DNA of 64,000 bases, taken from the NCBI RefSeq assembly GCF_013030985.1, contig NZ_WPYP01000004.1:1-64000 (forward strand), in the 5' to 3' direction. Under the pieces are notes generated by a model. It ran no database searches. It worked only from the letters and a program-made list of their open reading frames with translations, and was not told the origin of the DNA. The DNA comes from Ruegeria arenilitoris (GTDB taxonomy: Bacteria; Pseudomonadota; Alphaproteobacteria; Rhodobacterales; Rhodobacteraceae). Positions within the stretch are counted from its first letter, which is position 1. Every line of letters begins with the position of its first letter. This document shows, in pieces, positions 24,976 through 32,480 of the stretch. The translations under genes and the position numbers were made by a program.

Positions 24976-27423
24976 TTATGCGCGCAGCCGCTCGTTTGCC
25001 GGATCCCAGAGCGGTTGGTCCTCTTGTACCACAGCGCGGTATTTCTGACCGTAGATTTCCACCTCTAGCTCGGTGCCCGGGTTGGCGGCTTCGGTCCTGA
25101 CCATGCCCAGCGCGATGGACTTGCCAACGCGGTAACCCCAGGCACCCGACGTGGTCTCACCGACAATCTCGCCGTTCTGCGAGATGCAGGACATGTAGGG
25201 CGCATCGCAGTCACCAGCCTCAACGGTCAGCGTGACAAAGGCTTTCTTAACACCCTGCTGCTTTTCGTTCTGGATCGCGGCCTTGCCGGGGAAGTCCTGC
25301 GGCTTGTCCAGCTTGACGAACCGTCCCAGACCACCTTCCAACAGCGAGTAGTCACTGGACAGATCGCCCTTCCAGGTGCGGTAGCCCTTTTCGATCCGCA
25401 GCGCGTTCAGCGCATACATACCGAACGGCGTTGCACCTGCACCGAGGATCGCGTCGTAGATGGCGGGCATGTCCTCGTTCAGGGCGTGCACTTCCCAGCC
25501 CAGTTCACCGGCGAAGGAAACACGGATCAGGAAGGCCGATTTCCCGGCAACGGTTGCCGCCTGATGGGTCAGCCAGCCGGTGGACAGGTCCGCGTCGCTC
25601 AGACCCGACAGGATCTCACGCGATTTCGGGCCGGTCACGATCAGCGTGTCGCGGGTGGTAGTGACATCCTCGACCGAGACGTTGGCGGGCATCGCCTTCG
25701 TCAGGAGGTCGCGGTCATGCCACTGAGCGGTGGCGGCGGTGATCATCATGAACTCATCCTCGCCCAGACGGACGCAGGACATTTCTGTCAGGATGCGGCC
25801 CCGGTCGTCCGAGACGTAGACCAGGTTGATGCGGCCAACCTTGGGCAGGCCCCCGGTGATCAGGCCGCGCAGCGCTTCGGCCGCGCCTTCACCTTTGACC
25901 ATGAAGCGCGAGAAGCCCGGCAGGTCGAGCACGCCGCAATGATCGCGAACGGCTTCACACTCTTCCTTGATGCGCTGTTCCCACGGGCCGGACCGGCCCC
26001 AGGTGTGGGTGGCGTCTTCGGAGGTGTTGTCGCCCGGCTTGGCAAACCAGTTGGCACGCTCCCAACCGTTATACGCCCCCATGACGCCGCCCAGTTCCTT
26101 GACCTTGGCATGGACCGGAGACAGCTTCTTGTCGCGCGCTGCAGGCCATTCGTGGTGCGGGAAATGCATGGCGTATTCGTTGCCATAAACTTCCATGCCT
26201 TTCTGGTTGCAGTAATCCTGATCGGTGTAGTCGGTATAGCGGCGCGGATCGACGGCCCACATATCCCATTCGGTGTGGCCATCAACGATCCATTCAGCCA
26301 GCACCTTGCCTGCACCACCGCCCTGCGCGATGCCGAAAGTAAAGCTGTGGGCCTCGAACGCATTTGCCACGCCCGGCATCGGGCCGATCAGCGGCAGACC
26401 ATCGGGCGCATAGGGGATCGGGCCGTTGATAACGCGGCCAACACCCGAGGTCGCCATCAGAGGCACCCGTTCCATCGCGTCGGTGACGATGTCCTCGATA
26501 CGGTCCAGATCGTCATTCCACAGCTGGAAGCTGAAATCCTCGGGCATCGGGTCATCTTCGGTCATCCAGTGGCCCTTGCAGTTGGGCTCGTAGGGACCGA
26601 GGTTGAAGCCGTTCTTTTCCTGACGCAGGTAGTAAGAGATATCCACGTCGCGCAGCAGCGGCAGCTTGCCACCGTTCTCTTTCGACCAAGCCTCGACCTC
26701 GGGCACTTCGTCGGTCAGCAGGTACTGGTGGCTCATGACCATCGCAGGCACGGTACGGCCGCCGTACGGCTTGAACATCTCGCCCACGCGCTGCGCGTAA
26801 TAACCCGCGGCGTTCACCACATAGTCACAGGCGATGTCGCCTTTTTCGGTGTGAACGGTCCAAGTTCCGTCGTCATGCTGGGTCACGTCTGTGGCCGGGC
26901 AGAATCGGATGATCTTCTGGCCCATATCGCGGGCACCCTTGGCCAGCGCCTGCGTCAGCTGCGCCGGGTCGATGTCACCGTCAGTGGGGTCATACAGCAC
27001 ACCTTCAAGGTCATGGGTTTCAAGGAACGGATAGCGTTCCTTTGCCTGTTCCGGGGTCCACATTTCCATCGGAATGCCCTGGTACTTGCCCATTGCCATG
27101 GCGTGTTCGAATTCCTGCATCCGCTCTTTGCTGTGCGCCAGACGGATCGAGCCCGAAACATGATAGTTCATCGGGTAGTCGACCTCTTCGGCCAGACCCG
27201 AATACAGCTCGGTTGAATAGCGCTGCATGTTCATGATCGCCCAAGAATTCGAAAACGTGGGGACGTTACCCGCAGCGTGCCATGTCGAACCGGCGGTCAG
27301 TTCGTTCTTTTCCAGCAGAACGCAGTCGGTCCAGCCCTTCTTGGCCAGATGATACAGGGACGAACAGCCAACGACGCCGCCGCCGATGATGACCACACGG
27401 GCCTTGGTTGGAAAATCACTCAT
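24976..27423 (-). CDS. FAD-dependent oxidoreductase with GcvT domain (dimethylglycine/sarcosine dehydrogenase family), paralogue 2
   Basis: The 815-residue protein has the same architecture as the product at 18991: FAD domain with GGGVVGCSSLYHL, H49 in STWHAAG at the covalent-FAD position, and a C-terminal GcvT domain with GELGWEVHALNED. The two share domain order and length but differ widely outside the motifs, so they probably act on different methylated substrates or successive steps. Start ATG 27423 fits the conserved N-terminus (MSDFPTKARV); the upstream extension has no homologous features. It follows the Gfa-like gene by 16 bases. Confidence 0.82.
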   Translation of the reverse strand: MSDFPTKARVVIIGGGVVGCSSLYHLAKKGWTDCVLLEKNELTAGSTWHAAGNVPTFSNSWAIMNMQRYSTELYSGLAEEVDYPMNYHVSGSIRLAHSKERMQEFEHAMAMGKYQGIPMEMWTPEQAKERYPFLETHDLEGVLYDPTDGDIDPAQLTQALAKGARDMGQKIIRFCPATDVTQHDDGTWTVHTEKGDIACDYVVNAAGYYAQRVGEMFKPYGGRTVPAMVMSHQYLLTDEVPEVEAWSKENGGKLPLLRDVDISYYLRQEKNGFNLGPYEPNCKGHWMTEDDPMPEDFSFQLWNDDLDRIEDIVTDAMERVPLMATSGVGRVINGPIPYAPDGLPLIGPMPGVANAFEAHSFTFGIAQGGGAGKVLAEWIVDGHTEWDMWAVDPRRYTDYTDQDYCNQKGMEVYGNEYAMHFPHHEWPAARDKKLSPVHAKVKELGGVMGAYNGWERANWFAKPGDNTSEDATHTWGRSGPWEQRIKEECEAVRDHCGVLDLPGFSRFMVKGEGAAEALRGLITGGLPKVGRINLVYVSDDRGRILTEMSCVRLGEDEFMMITAATAQWHDRDLLTKAMPANVSVEDVTTTRDTLIVTGPKSREILSGLSDADLSTGWLTHQAATVAGKSAFLIRVSFAGELGWEVHALNEDMPAIYDAILGAGATPFGMYALNALRIEKGYRTWKGDLSSDYSLLEGGLGRFVKLDKPQDFPGKAAIQNEKQQGVKKAFVTLTVEAGDCDAPYMSCISQNGEIVGETTSGAWGYRVGKSIALGMVRTEAANPGTELEVEIYGQKYRAVVQEDQPLWDPANERLRA

Positions 27424-27439
27424 GAGTTTGGATCCTCTT

Positions 27440-27820
27440 TTACTGTGCCCGTTGGGGCAGATCGTCTGTGATGTCGTAGTAGTCGCCCTTGTCGGCCACA
27501 AAGATGTGCCGGGCGAGGTTCAGTCCGGTGGGTTCGCTCAGAGCGCCCATGGAAATGGAAATCGTGTCCTCGTCGTTGTGCTGCCAGAACAGGAACGAAC
27601 CGCACGCACTGCAAAAGCCGCGTCGCGCTGTCTCTGACGCCCGGAACCAGCGCAGCGTGTCGCTGGCGGTAAAGCTGAGGTTGTCCTGATGGGTCGAGGT
27701 CGAAGACCAGAAATGGCCCGACTGTTTGCGGCACTGGCCGCAATGGCAGGCCGAAGGCGGCGACAGGTCGCCGTCGATGGCAAACGAAACAGCGCCGCAA
27801 AGGCAGGAACCTGTGCGCAT
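27440..27820 (-). CDS. GFA/CENP-V family protein (glutathione-dependent formaldehyde-activating type)
   Basis: This 126-residue zinc protein has the family cysteine pattern: CLCGAV at residues 6-11, CHCGQC around 30-35 and CSAC around 77-80. The namesake Gfa of Paracoccus speeds formation of S-hydroxymethylglutathione, although that activity has been questioned and most members are uncharacterised. Placement ahead of a demethylase-type oxidoreductase makes formaldehyde handling a reasonable hypothesis. Start ATG 27820 is chosen because the conserved sequence begins at MRTGSCLCG. Confidence 0.82.
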   Translation of the reverse strand: MRTGSCLCGAVSFAIDGDLSPPSACHCGQCRKQSGHFWSSTSTHQDNLSFTASDTLRWFRASETARRGFCSACGSFLFWQHNDEDTISISMGALSEPTGLNLARHIFVADKGDYYDITDDLPQRAQ

Positions 27821-27897
27821 GTGACTACCTCCTTGCTGCTGGCGAATGGGCAGGCATCGGCCCCACGCCACAAATGGTGGATGCAGGACCCGACATG

Positions 27898-28467
27898 TCA
27901 GTACACCGGCGGTGCGATGACCCAGATGGCCACTGCGTGTTCTTCATAGGGGTTGGCCCATTGATAGGGTTCGTTCTTGATGCGGAAACTGTCCCCCGGA
28001 CCAACCGAAAACACCCGCCCCCCGATCACCAAATCCAAACGACCTGACACGATATAGCCGACCTCTTGCGTGGGACGATTTGCGGGTGTCTGCATCTTTG
28101 AGAACGGCTCGAACGTGGAATGTACCATTTCGAAGTCATCGGTCAGATCGGGTGACAGCAGCTCTTCGATCAGCCCTTCCTCGCCCGAGCCCATCGGGCG
28201 GCGCGACCCGGCGCGCACGACATATCCCTGCTCGTCTGCTGGTGAAGAGGAATGCGCGAACAGCATCGACATCGGCACACCCAAGCATTCGGCGATCTGG
28301 CGCAGGTCCGAGATCGAAGGGTCCGACATGTCCCGCTCAACCTGGCTGAGCCATCCGACCGAGCGGTTCAGACGCTCGGCTATTTCGGTCAGCGTCAGCC
28401 CACGCGCTTTGCGCAGGGCACGGATATCCGCACCGAGTGTCGCGCTGTGGGGGGCCTGAGTGTTCAC
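27898..28467 (-). CDS. XRE-family regulator with C-terminal cupin
   Basis: The 189-residue regulator has an N-terminal Cro/CI helix-turn-helix (about 12-65, LTLTEIAERLNRSVGWLSQVERD) and a C-terminal cupin_2 sensor domain (about 105-180). This is the PuuR/SutR/YdcN architecture, often controlling amine or amino-acid catabolism. GTG 28467 is preferred because GGAG sits six bases upstream; the frame also opens at GTG 28509, which would overlap the presumed operator. It is the first gene of the eight-gene operon and probably its local repressor or activator. Confidence 0.85.
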   Translation of the reverse strand: MNTQAPHSATLGADIRALRKARGLTLTEIAERLNRSVGWLSQVERDMSDPSISDLRQIAECLGVPMSMLFAHSSSPADEQGYVVRAGSRRPMGSGEEGLIEELLSPDLTDDFEMVHSTFEPFSKMQTPANRPTQEVGYIVSGRLDLVIGGRVFSVGPGDSFRIKNEPYQWANPYEEHAVAIWVIAPPVY

Positions 28468-28484
28468 TTGCCGCTCCGATTCTG

Positions 28485-28533
28485 GTGAAATTTCTCTCTG
28501 GTTTTTCACGATGACTTAGTTTCGTGAAATTTC
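28485..28533. promoter_or_regulatory. Candidate operator of the XRE-cupin regulator
   Basis: The decamer GTGAAATTTC occurs twice in direct orientation (28485-28494 and 28524-28533), and TTTCACG at 28504-28510 pairs with CGTGAAA at 28523-28529 as an inverted repeat with a 12-base spacer. The cluster lies directly upstream of the regulator start and within the divergent region before the DUF1294 gene. Repeated, AT-rich sites in this place are typical for autoregulated XRE-cupin proteins. Confidence 0.55.
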
Positions 28534-28583
28534 CAAGAGTTTTTTCATTTGCGCGCAAACACGTGCCAGTTTATGCCAAGGCC

Positions 28584-28865
28584 ATGTGGATTGCAGTGAT
28601 CTATCTTTGGGCGATCAACGCCCTGACGCTATTGGCCTTTGCGTGGGACAAAGCCCGAGCGCGGCGGCGCAAAGGCAGGGTTCCGGAACGACGGCTGCTA
28701 TGGCTGGCCGCACTTGGCGGCAGCCCCGGTGCAGTGTTGGGGCGCTGGATGTTCCGCCACAAAACCCGCAAGAGCGGGTTTTCCATGTGGCAGTTTGCGA
28801 TTCTCGGGGTGCAGGCTACGATAATCTACTTGATTGTGACAAAGGGTTATTTCGGCTGGCTGTAG
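28584..28865 (+). CDS. DUF1294 family small membrane protein
   Basis: The 93-residue protein starts at ATG 28584 and has two or three hydrophobic segments (residues 2-20, 40-52 and 72-90) around a conserved basic core (DKARARRRKGRVPERRLLWLAALGGSPGA), the DUF1294 signature. Function is unknown; in other bacteria the domain is sometimes fused to a cold-shock domain. A GTG at 28524 in the same frame would add 20 residues and overlap the repeat cluster, so the shorter form is preferred. It is divergent from the XRE-cupin gene. Confidence 0.8.
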   Translation: MWIAVIYLWAINALTLLAFAWDKARARRRKGRVPERRLLWLAALGGSPGAVLGRWMFRHKTRKSGFSMWQFAILGVQATIIYLIVTKGYFGWL

Positions 28866-28924
28866 CCTAAACAGACTAAAGCACGCGTGTGAAAGGAAAG
28901 AAGCTCACAAAACCACCCTTACCG

Positions 28925-29578
28925 TCAGCTTTCCCTGAAACCTGCCTCCTGCAGGGTAATTGGTCGCTTACCCAACCCCAGTAAGGTTCGATTGATTTTC
29001 CGAATGTTCTCCCGTGCAACTCTTTCGTGCGGTATCGTTGGGTTCTGACGCGGAACCGATTGATCCGGGATTTGCCTGTTGGTCAGCTTCGCTATCGCGT
29101 CCAACATCTCAGGCGAGCCAATCTCGACATCGATGAGTTGGTTCATGGCGCCAGCTTCGCCAAAATGCGCGCGGACCTCTTTCAGGTGGTTATTATATCG
29201 GGTCAGGTAGTGTTCTTCGAAACCGTGTGGGAACTCGGTCCCGTATGTGGCTTGCCGAATCGATTGGGTCCGAGCGCTAAGAGAGTAGCGTTTGATCGAC
29301 GCAAGCCAGGCTTCCGGGGAACTGCGCCGCGTCAGAACGAAGACGGCGTCGTCCCCGAACTCCTGCAAAAGCTCGCGGTACAGAAACGGCCAAGGCCAGT
29401 CATCGAAGGCGTCATGCCGGTCGATTGCACGACGAATACTCGGACCGATCCCGCCTTCATCCAGGTATTCGTTTAACAGCTTTCCAGAATACCCATGGGT
29501 CTTGTAGACAATGCTGCCCATGAGGCTGTTAAAAGACGTGGTTCCGGTTTTTGTGAGCCCGATACAGAAAAACTTCAT
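28925..29578 (-). CDS. Sulfotransferase family protein
   Basis: This 217-residue cytoplasmic protein starts MKFFCIGLTKTGTTSFN, whose GLTKTGTTS loop (from residue 7) matches the 5'-phosphosulfate-binding site of PAPS-dependent sulfotransferases. A downstream VFVLTRRSSPEAWLAS block fits the 3'-phosphate site. It would transfer sulfate to a carbohydrate or small-molecule hydroxyl; the acceptor is unknown. No glycosyltransferase genes adjoin it, so it stands alone between a DUF1294 gene and msrC. Base composition is somewhat lower in GC than its neighbours, which may mean acquisition by transfer. Confidence 0.75.
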   Translation of the reverse strand: MKFFCIGLTKTGTTSFNSLMGSIVYKTHGYSGKLLNEYLDEGGIGPSIRRAIDRHDAFDDWPWPFLYRELLQEFGDDAVFVLTRRSSPEAWLASIKRYSLSARTQSIRQATYGTEFPHGFEEHYLTRYNNHLKEVRAHFGEAGAMNQLIDVEIGSPEMLDAIAKLTNRQIPDQSVPRQNPTIPHERVARENIRKINRTLLGLGKRPITLQEAGFRES

Positions 29579-29655
29579 CCCGTTAAATCCTTGCGTTTCA
29601 ACGCAGATGCCCTCTGAATTGCGGGGCTCCGTTCCTGAGCTCCAGAGCAATCGCG

Positions 29656-30111
29656 TCAAGCATGCGCAAAGACCCGTGAGAGAATGGCACTCAGCATCTC
29701 CTCATCCTCGTCCCGGAATGCGTCAGGCTGGTCGCTGTCGATGTCGAACACGGCAATGATATCGCCCGCCGCATCCCGCACCGGCAACACCAATTCAGAT
29801 CGGGTGGACGAGGCACAAGCGATGTGGCCCGGAAACGCATTCACGTCGGGCACCAACTGAGCCTCGCCGGTGCGCGCCGCGGCCCCACAGACGCCTCGTT
29901 CGAAGGGGATGACCAGACAGCCGTGACCGCCCTGATAGGGGCCAATCTTCAGCACGCCTGGTTCAGTCACCCGGTAAAACCCGGTCCAGTCGAAGCGGTC
30001 GTCGGCGTGGTGCACCTCGCAGGCAATCGTCGCCATGAGGGCGACCTGATCCGTTTCGCCTTCGGTCAGAGCGGAAATGGTCTTGGCGAGTGTGTCGTAA
30101 TCAACGGTCAT
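29656..30111 (-). CDS. msrC: Free methionine-(R)-sulfoxide reductase, GAF type
   Basis: This 151-residue GAF-domain enzyme reduces free methionine-R-sulfoxide. Cysteines C65, C75 and C99 show the spacing (10 and 24 residues) of the three catalytic cysteines of fRMsr, within GCLVIPFERGVCGAAA and HIACASSTRSELVLPV. It works in the cytoplasm with thioredoxin as reductant. ATG 30111 is chosen; an upstream extension runs through a repeat element. It probably forms its own unit behind the thiolase gene. Confidence 0.88.
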   Translation of the reverse strand: MTVDYDTLAKTISALTEGETDQVALMATIACEVHHADDRFDWTGFYRVTEPGVLKIGPYQGGHGCLVIPFERGVCGAAARTGEAQLVPDVNAFPGHIACASSTRSELVLPVRDAAGDIIAVFDIDSDQPDAFRDEDEEMLSAILSRVFAHA

Positions 30112-30130
30112 GGTCAGTCTTTTCCGGGCT

Positions 30131-30180
30131 GGGCGGGGGCGCTGCCCCCAGACCCCGAAGTATTGGGAAAAGGATGAGGC
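30131..30180. repeat. REP-like intergenic element
   Basis: A short hairpin GGGGGC, GCT, GCCCCC at 30135-30149 is followed by AGACCCCGAAGTATTGGG and AAAAGGATGAGG, filling the gap between the thiolase stop and msrC. Elements with a GGGGCGCTGCCCC hairpin followed by a GACCCC...GTATTT...AAAA...GATGA tail recur between genes in Rhodobacteraceae chromosomes, as I recall them. I see only this copy in the window, so membership of a repeat family is inferred. Confidence 0.45.
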
Positions 30181-30181
30181 G

Positions 30182-31354
30182 TCAAACGCGTTCGATGGCG
30201 ATGGCTGTGCCTTCACCCCCGCCGATGCAGATGGCGGCCACACCGCGCTTGAGGTTTCGCTTTTCCAACGCGTTCAGCAGCGTGACCATGATCCGCGCGC
30301 CCGACGCGCCGATCGGGTGGCCCAAAGCGCAAGCGCCACCGTTCACGTTCACCTTGTCCCGCGGCAGGCCCATTTCGTGCATGAAGGCCATAGGGACAAC
30401 GGCAAAGGCCTCGTTCACTTCCCACAGGTCCACATCGTCTTTGGACCAGCCAATGGCCGCGAGCAGCTTTTGCGCCGCCGGAACCGGAGCGGTCGTGAAC
30501 AGGCCAGGGGCTTGCGCATGGCTGGCATGGCCAACGATCCGGGCGCGCACGGTCAGACCCTGCGCCTCGGCAGCGTCGGCCGAGGCCAGCACTAGTGCTG
30601 CGGCTCCATCGGAGATCGATGAGGAATTGGCCGCCGTCACCGTGCCGTCCTTGCGGAAGGCGGGTTTCAGGGTCGGGATTTTGTCGGGCCGCGCAGATTG
30701 CGGTTGTTCGTCAGCGGCCAAGGTAACCTCACCCTTACGGGTCCGAATGGTCACAGGTGTAACCTCGCCCTCAAAGGCTCCACTTTCCTGTGCGGACAGG
30801 GCATTGGACAGCGATTGCAACGCGTATTCGTCCTGTGCCTCGCGGGTGAATTGGAAAGATTCGGCACAATCCTCGGCGAAGGTGCCCATCAGGCGACCCT
30901 TGTCATAGGCGTCCTCAAGCCCGTCCAGAAACATGTGGTCCACCACCTGACCATGCCCGATCCGCGCACCACCACGCATCTTGGGCAGCAGGTAGGGGGC
31001 GTTGGTCATGCTTTCCATGCCGCCTGCAATCATCGTATCCGCATGACCCAAAGCGATCTGGTCAAAGGCCATCATGGCGGCTTTCATCCCCGATCCGCAC
31101 ATCTTGTTCAGGGTCGTCGCGGGCACCTCTTCACCCAGACCCGCCGCGAACCCGGCCTGCCGCGCTGGCGCCTGGCCCTGACCGGCGGGCAGAACGCATC
31201 CCATCAGCACCTCATCCACCGTTTCAGCGCCTGCGCCCTTCAGAGCCGCTCGGATGGCGGTTCCGCCCAGCTCGGCGGCAGCCACACCGTCAAACATTCC
31301 CTGAAACCCTCCCATGGGTGTGCGTGCGGCCCCGGCGATAACAACCTGTTTCAT
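30182..31354 (-). CDS. Acetyl-CoA acetyltransferase (thiolase)
   Basis: This 390-residue thiolase condenses two acetyl-CoA molecules or cleaves 3-ketoacyl-CoA. Catalytic C86 lies in NKMCGSGMKA, H346 in CALGHPIGASG and C376 in CIGGGEGTA. The length and motifs match biosynthetic thiolases (PhaA/AtoB type), but no phaB or phaC adjoins it. Start ATG 31354 corresponds to MKQVVIAGAARTPMG; the longer frame to 31507 overlaps the divergent STAS gene region and is rejected. Possible pathways are polyhydroxyalkanoate synthesis, the ethylmalonyl-CoA pathway or amino-acid breakdown. Confidence 0.92.
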   Translation of the reverse strand: MKQVVIAGAARTPMGGFQGMFDGVAAAELGGTAIRAALKGAGAETVDEVLMGCVLPAGQGQAPARQAGFAAGLGEEVPATTLNKMCGSGMKAAMMAFDQIALGHADTMIAGGMESMTNAPYLLPKMRGGARIGHGQVVDHMFLDGLEDAYDKGRLMGTFAEDCAESFQFTREAQDEYALQSLSNALSAQESGAFEGEVTPVTIRTRKGEVTLAADEQPQSARPDKIPTLKPAFRKDGTVTAANSSSISDGAAALVLASADAAEAQGLTVRARIVGHASHAQAPGLFTTAPVPAAQKLLAAIGWSKDDVDLWEVNEAFAVVPMAFMHEMGLPRDKVNVNGGACALGHPIGASGARIMVTLLNALEKRNLKRGVAAICIGGGEGTAIAIERV

Positions 31355-31456
31355 CGGCGTGTTCCTCCTCTTTTTCCATCCGATGGATACCGAATGGTAA
31401 GATTTGCCGTCTAGCGTATTTCTACCAGCGATTTTCAGATTAGAGGACCGTCGCGC

Positions 31457-31795
31457 ATGGCCCTGACCAGCACAACGACCGACGCAACCCAGATTATCAA
31501 AGTACATTCAGACCGGATCGATGCGGCCATGGCTATCCAGTTCAAGGAAGACATGCGCAACGAGGCCGAAGGCGGCGCCATACGGGTGGTGCTGGACCTG
31601 AGCAGCGTGGAGTTCATCGATTCAAGCGGGCTGGGCGCCATCGTCGCCTCGATGAAACAGCTTGGCAACGACCGAAGGCTGGATCTGGCCGGGTTGCATC
31701 CCTTCGTCGAAAAGGTGTTTCGGCTGACCCGTATGGACACGGTTTTCAAGTTGTACCCGACTCTGGATGACGCCTTGTCGGCCACCGCCAACTGA
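31457..31795 (+). CDS. STAS-domain anti-sigma factor antagonist
   Basis: The 112-residue single-domain STAS protein resembles SpoIIAA/RsbV. The phosphorylatable serine (S56 or S57) sits in EFIDSSGLGAIVASMKQLG. Unphosphorylated it should bind and neutralise an anti-sigma kinase, releasing the kinase's partner. The kinase-like protein is encoded 26 bases downstream, making a two-gene partner-switching unit. A GAGGA ribosome site precedes ATG 31457. No sigma factor or PP2C phosphatase gene is present nearby. Confidence 0.88.
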   Translation: MALTSTTTDATQIIKVHSDRIDAAMAIQFKEDMRNEAEGGAIRVVLDLSSVEFIDSSGLGAIVASMKQLGNDRRLDLAGLHPFVEKVFRLTRMDTVFKLYPTLDDALSATAN

Positions 31796-31821
31796 CCCTT
31801 CCGACTATCTGAATAGGCCCA

Positions 31822-32268
31822 ATGCCCATGTGTGACGGCAAATGTTTGGATCTGAGCTTTGCAGCGACCGAGTCTGAGGCCAGCGCCGGTATTGCGCAGC
31901 TCAGCAGATGTCTGGCGACGCAGGGGTTGCCGCAGCACAAGGCGAGTGACGTGAAGATTGCCTTAGCCGAGGCGATCAACAACGTGGTCGAACATGCTTA
32001 TGCCGATGTGACGCCCGCCAAGGTCAAGGTGCGGTGCCGTCTGCACCGGAACTGGCTGGATATCCTGATCTCGGACACCGGTAACCCCCTGCCCGGATTT
32101 CGGGTGCCCGACGGCGTTCCGGCACCGCTGGGATCAACCATTGAAGACCTGCCCGAAGGTGGATTCGGCTGGTACCTGATCCACAAATTGACCAGCGACA
32201 TCCGGTATGAACGCTCCGATGGTTGCAACCGATTGTCACTGCGGTTTGACTTTCCTGATCCAGCCTGA
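31822..32268 (+). CDS. Anti-sigma regulatory kinase, HATPase_c_2 type (RsbW-like)
   Basis: This 148-residue GHKL-ATPase-domain protein shows the N-box LAEAINNVVEHAY (residues 51-63), the G1 box SDTGNPLPG and the G2 region GGFGWYLIHKL. RsbW-like proteins phosphorylate their STAS antagonist and hold a sigma factor or other regulator inactive. An MCDGKC segment at the N-terminus (residues 3-8) holds two cysteines, unusual but not clearly functional. It is co-directional with the STAS gene and is the last gene before a 212-base gap. Confidence 0.86.
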   Translation: MPMCDGKCLDLSFAATESEASAGIAQLSRCLATQGLPQHKASDVKIALAEAINNVVEHAYADVTPAKVKVRCRLHRNWLDILISDTGNPLPGFRVPDGVPAPLGSTIEDLPEGGFGWYLIHKLTSDIRYERSDGCNRLSLRFDFPDPA

Positions 32269-32358
32269 CTGCAAGAAAACGTCACAATAAGGCCCAGATC
32301 GAACCATTGTGGCGCCGCAAACACCGGACAAAAAGGTACTTGTAGCTCAGATAGCTTC

Positions 32359-32405
32359 CCTCGGCGCCATGTGTCACAGCCCCCACCCAGTGAACGGCGC
32401 CGAGG
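32359..32405. repeat. Long-loop inverted repeat in the ggt leader
   Basis: A perfect 10-base inverted repeat, CCTCGGCGCC at 32359-32368 and its complement at 32396-32405, encloses a 27-base loop. It lies 76 bases before the gamma-glutamyltransferase start, in the 212-base gap after the anti-sigma gene. No T-run follows on either strand, so it is a poor intrinsic terminator; it may be a structured 5' leader or an operator. Its function is unknown. Confidence 0.4.
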
Positions 32406-32480
32406 AACTTCTCCCTCATGTGACTGGACAAGTTCTGACCGCGCGATACCTTCGGCGCGTTCAAATCGGGGAATAGCATC

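Noticed and set aside
25486-27216. 576-codon plus-strand frame opposite the second FAD/GcvT gene
   Set aside because: It is antisense to a well-supported gene and has no ribosome site or recognisable domain.
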